Of a DNA stretch of 64,000 bases, positions 60,301 to 64,000 are shown piece by piece. Within the stretch, counting starts at the first letter, position 1. Each line of letters starts with the position of its first letter. The stretch comes from Blattamonas nauphoetae (taxonomy: Eukaryota; Preaxostyla; Oxymonadida): NCBI GenBank assembly GCA_033064195.1, contig JARBJD010000015.1, positions 124,001 to 188,000 on the forward strand, given 5' to 3'. Both the position numbers and the translations under genes were made by a program. The notes under the pieces are model-generated. The model was not told where the DNA came from, searched no databases, and saw nothing but the letters and a program-made list of their open reading frames with translations.

Positions 60301-61579
60301 AGAAGAAAACGAACAACAAACTGAAGAAAATAGAAGACTGGACAAAGAGAGGGAAGAAGCAGAAAAACGAAAAAGGGAAGAAGAGGAGAGAATTGCGAAG
60401 GAGAAGGCAGAAGAGGAGGAAAGAGTGAGGAAAGAGGAAGAAGAGAGACTCCTTCGTGAGAAGATTGAGAAAGAGAAGAGAGAGAAAGAAGATGAAGAGA
60501 AGAGACAGAAGGAAAGGGAAGAATGGGAAAAAGAAAGGAGAGAGTGGGAATTGAAGCTTGAAGAAGCAAAGGAAAGAGAGGAAACTCTCAAAACATTGTT
60601 GAATGAAGCAAAAGAGGAAGAGAAGAGAAGAAAGGAAGAAGAGGAGAGAAGAAATCGAGAACGGACAGAGAGGAAAGCTGAAAAACAAAAACGAAAAGAA
60701 GAGGAAGAAAGGGAGCAGAAGGAAGAGGAGGAACGAAGACAGAAGGAAGTAGCAGAAAGAGCAGCACGGGAACAAGCGGAAAGAGAAGAAGAGGAGAGAA
60801 AAAGGAAAGAGAAGGCAGAGGCAGAAGAGAACAAGCGAAGGGAAGAAGAGGAGAAGAGACAAAGAGAGGAACAAGAACGCATCGCCAAAGAACAAGCCGC
60901 GAAAGAGGAAGCAGCTGAAGCTGCTCGTCTCGCCCAAGAAACGAGAAACATCCAACGCGAAGAAGAACAATCCCAAATTCTCTCCCTCCAATCCGAACTC
61001 GATCGTCTTCTCCTCTCTGAACAACACGCCAAGCGAGATCTCATCGATTTGCAGAATCTGATGAAAGCAGAGCGAATCGCAGCTGCTGAAAACCAGCGCA
61101 GATTGGAAGAAGAGAACGACAGACTGAAACGAGTGGTGTTGGTGAGAGGAGAGGACGAATCCACTCCATCACCCAAAACACCAACTCGTGCGATTTATCC
61201 CTCATCTGCCCAGCCATCCACCCGAAGCGAAATCGACACTCCAATCACAATTCGCTCTCCACAACACGTTCTTGCTCTGACGTCGTCGATGCGACGAGAT
61301 TGGGATTCTGGTGGTTCACCACTTCGATCAAATTGGCCTGAACATTTGATGAATCAGCGGTCTCCTATTTCGGCGGTTCGAACACCAGCTTCGATGATGT
61401 CGGGATCGTCGGTGTATACAGCAAGGACTGTGTTTGAGGAAGAATTGTTGGAGGAAGGGAAAAGGATGATGGAGATTGTGGGACAGCTGATGTTGACACT
61501 GGATGGAGCTATTGTGGGATGGGTGGAGGATAAGAAAGTTATTGATGAGTTGATGGCCAGGGAAAGAGATCGAGGATAA
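57366..61579 (+). CDS. Beta-propeller-like plus long coiled-coil protein
   Basis: Five exons (57366-57383, 57425-57658, 57708-57739, 57789-58683, 58718-61579), introns 34-49 nt; 1346 residues. Residues ~10-390 look like WD40 or other propeller blades (SSLWLISSRGVNVYGSVDG, TVWVSDDRGSIHIFSAK, YGSGTDGKIHVWNAHD, LLWLGTNDGTLFCASVD). Residues ~420-1190 are an almost unbroken Glu/Arg/Lys/Gln-rich coiled coil with repeats of the KEREEWEKERREWELKLEEA type, which occurs more than once. The C-terminal ~150 residues are Ser/Thr/Pro-rich, then helical. It has the build of a cytoskeletal, axonemal or trafficking scaffold. Because of the low-complexity helix, homology by composition alone would mislead. Confidence 0.75.
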
Positions 61580-61785
61580 ATTTTGTGTTCTTGTCTTGTT
61601 TTTCTCATTTCACCTCACTCTTCATTTGAAGCGACGTTTTCTCGACATAAAACGGGAAGATGAGTGTTGAATTGATTATGGTCGCGCAGGACGAATTGAA
61701 AAAGGAATAATGAGATGTGAGAAAAGAAGACAAAGAAAACCGTCATTCCACAAAAGTCAAACATTAACGCTGATTTTAATGCAAT

Positions 61786-64000
61786 TTAGGACACGCACTG
61801 CAGGACAGATCGCTCCATATCTGCAAATTGTCGTTCTTCTTCTTCCCCCCCTTCCAGGCCATGCAATAACCCTCCAATGAAGACAAGTTCCTTTTTCAGG
61901 TTCTCCAGAGCTTCCAACGGATTGACACTGGGCGATCGAAGAAGGTTAGGTGAGAACATGAGCAAGATGTTGTGCTCGTCCATCCGCGTGTGAATAACGT
62001 ACTGCTCCTGTAGAACAAGGCGTAGAAACCGCATGATGTACTTGAGAATAAGCAGCGGCATCGGTGCGATGTTCGACCAGGCGAAGTGCACGCACGCTTG
62101 TTCCACACCTGGGATGTTGTGTTCCTCGCAATTAAGGATTTCTGCAATCTTGGTTGTGTCCGGACGGTTGCTTTGGTAGGCTGTGACGAGCTCAAGAATC
62201 GTGGGATAGAAGTGAGAGGGAATGAGAGGCTGGGAAAGTTGTTTGAGCCAAGTCTTGAGAAGGACAGCGTATAAATGAGGATCAGCTGAAGATAAGGCAT
62301 ATTTGCCATTGTTCAGCGCTGATATTGCTGCTTGGAGTTCTGTCACGGTGACACACTTCCTGAAGATGCCTTCAACTGTCAGACCGCCTGTGTGGATGAT
62401 TTTAATGGTTAAATATGGGAGGATGAACGGAAGAGGGATATCTGACATTTTCTGCCAGAGTCCACCCTTTGGATGTTCTGCTTCGCATTTCTCAAAAAAA
62501 TGAGGTTGGGTCTGCCGGAACATGAGATCCTCCAAAGACACTCCGAAAACGATGCAGGAATTGGATAGCTGCGACAATTCGGCAAGTGTGCCTTCGGTAA
62601 TGCCAGTTGTTTCGTTTGATCCCGATTGTCCTAATTTTTTCTTTTCCCCATCACATAGTGTTTGATAAAGTTTGTTAAACGCGTATTGTGCGTAAACTGA
62701 CACTTTTTCGGCCTCCTCGGCATTCAGACCTTCGTTTCGATTGTCAGTTGCGGTCGACGGATCCATGGCGGAATCCAGATACGAGAGAAGTGTTCTTTCA
62801 AAGTCCATCGATGGGCCAAAATGCTCGCAGCAGAAAACAAGAAGGTACCAAGCCCTGAGCCTGTTTTCAAATGGAAGTGTTTCCTTAGTTGCTGAATCTT
62901 GGGATGAATTTTTTGTGTTGGTCTGTTTGCATAGTTGAGCGAATATCTCGTCGCGGAGTTCTGGTTTTGTTATTCCCCGTTTTATGATACGATCGGCAAT
63001 TGATGATTTGGTGACTTTGGTCTGTTTTCCGGCCATAAAGGCCAGGATGTCTTCAAAATTCTTGACCGCTGTTTTTCCGTTCTTCTTCTCAACAGACGAG
63101 AGGAGAGCCTGTTTAATGGGCTGTGATTGATAAACAAGCAGTTGTTCAACACTGACAACCTTTCTTTTGAATATTCCACGCTTATGTGTAGCAAAGTGTT
63201 CTTTCGCGAAACCCTCGATTTTAAAATTGTGAATGGCATTTTTCAGATCACCAGGAAGTCCCCGAAGCGGATATCCGCTTGACGGAAGCTGCTGTTGCAG
63301 TAGATACGATGAATTTCGCGAATGAGGTGTGGGCTTCTGGAGCTCGCTTTGAGATGAATGAGCGGACATCCCATCAAACGCACCACCACTCGTTGCTGAC
63401 ACCACTGTCGCTGAGTGTTTAGAGCGCACAGGGGGTGGTGGAGGACGACGAGGAACTGGTGGTGGGCCACCAGTTGGAAGTACAGACGGTCTTCTTTCTG
63501 GGACAGGTGGGGAAGTAATCAGGGAAGATGCGGAGACTGAGTGTTTTAAAGGGGGACGGTTTAATGGTGAATATTGGTCGGATGAAGCTGAAGGAGGCGG
63601 AGCTGGTTGTGGCAGTTTAGAGAACGATGGAGGAGTCGGGTGAGGTTGGGAGGGGGTGGGGAGAACTTGTGGTTCGGGCTGTGGGGGATTTGACGGTGGG
63701 GGAGAGGAGACCGGGGGTGGATTTTCCTGTGACGATTCCTCATTCAATTGTTTAGATAGTTGAAACGTGTCTGGATGGTTCCACGTGGACATACGTTTTT
63801 CTTTGTTGATATAGAAGACCTTTCCAGATGATCTGTCAGTTTTTGCTGTGAAATGGATTTGTTGAAAAAAATGTGAAAATGAAGAGAAGAGACGAGAAAT
63901 TTGTTAAAAAAACTGAATAGATACCTTCCCAACCATCAGGAAGGGGGACAGAAGGTTGTTCAGCAGGAGAGGGTTCCTCATCGGTTGGCCTTGTCCAGGT
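61786..64000 (-). CDS. WW-MyTH4-RhoGAP protein, ARHGAP39/Vilse-like (5' end outside window)
   Basis: Minus strand; exon 64000-63925 (partial), intron 63924-63846 (79 nt), exon 63845-61786. The partial exon ends a WW domain (TWTRP) and starts another (VPLPDGWE), finished after the intron by GKVFYINKEKRMSTWNHP. A Pro-rich linker of ~130 residues follows, then a MyTH4 domain (KRGITKPELRDEIFAQLCKQ, FENRLRAWYLLVFCCEHFGP). Last is a RhoGAP domain with the arginine finger in GLTVEGIFRKC and HNILLMFSPNLLRSP. The order WW, WW, MyTH4, RhoGAP is that of animal ARHGAP39 (Vilse/CrGAP), which switches off Rac-type GTPases. It probably controls actin at the cell cortex or cilium base. Confidence 0.88.

Noticed and set aside
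59809-61176. Minus-strand Ser/Phe-rich open frame of 455 codons
   Set aside because: Antisense of the Glu/Lys/Arg coiled coil; such long antisense frames are expected from GAR/AAR-rich codons.
1-64000. CRISPR arrays, rRNA genes, bacterial operons or virus-like elements
   Set aside because: No regularly spaced direct repeats, no rRNA-like sequence, and no reverse transcriptase, integrase of retroviral type or capsid gene was seen.

Overview
The window is a gene-rich piece of a protist nuclear genome. Very short GT-AG introns (28-130 nt), tandem families of helical-repeat proteins, SPRY proteins and giant Cys/Ser/Thr-rich beta-helix surface proteins make an oxymonad (Preaxostyla) the best guess, most like Blattamonas. 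That is recognition from memory, not a search. No bacterial, CRISPR or viral gene block is seen.

Layout. 1-5.2 kb: a Merlin-type (IS1016/ISXO2-like) transposase whose 3' flank was hit by a 4.1 kb hAT-type element with perfect 12-bp inverted ends and an 8-bp target duplication. 5.3-17.7 kb: a tRNA-like sequence, the decayed end of a surface-protein gene, then a tandem array that alternates a small helical-repeat gene (ARM1-3) with a ~1000-residue surface-protein gene (POMP1, POMP2); the repeat period is about 4963 bp. 18.3-25.3 kb: a SPRY gene, a foldback element, and a beta-helix surface-protein gene broken by a second hAT-type element inside its signal peptide and by a Harbinger-like MITE 105 bp further on. 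25.6-30.2 kb: single-copy-looking cell-biology genes (multi-pass membrane protein, rhomboid protease, secreted SOD-fold protein without metal ligands, Ran-like GTPase). 30.6-35.6 kb: three tandem SPRY-like genes on the minus strand, each with four exons and a strongly conserved block 3' of the stop. 35.7-41.8 kb: three more helical-repeat genes and a second four-exon SPRY gene. 42-54.6 kb: three large surface-protein copies (POMP3 +, POMP5 -, POMP4 +), all damaged. 55.4-64 kb: an ARM-SPRY gene and a propeller/coiled-coil gene sharing an 81-bp divergent start region, then a WW-MyTH4-RhoGAP gene that runs off the right edge.

The surface proteins carry signal peptides, Cys-containing beta-helix-like repeats, one C-terminal membrane segment and a short tail. 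They are the fastest changing genes here: paralogues share blocks of near identity next to unrelated blocks, and only one of the five large copies reads cleanly from start to stop. Helical-repeat and SPRY genes are interspersed with them. The right end, with a RhoGAP, a long coiled coil and an ARM-SPRY protein, fits cytoskeletal or signalling work. Exon borders were chosen by hand from GT/AG sites that keep frame and match paralogues; no transcript data were available.
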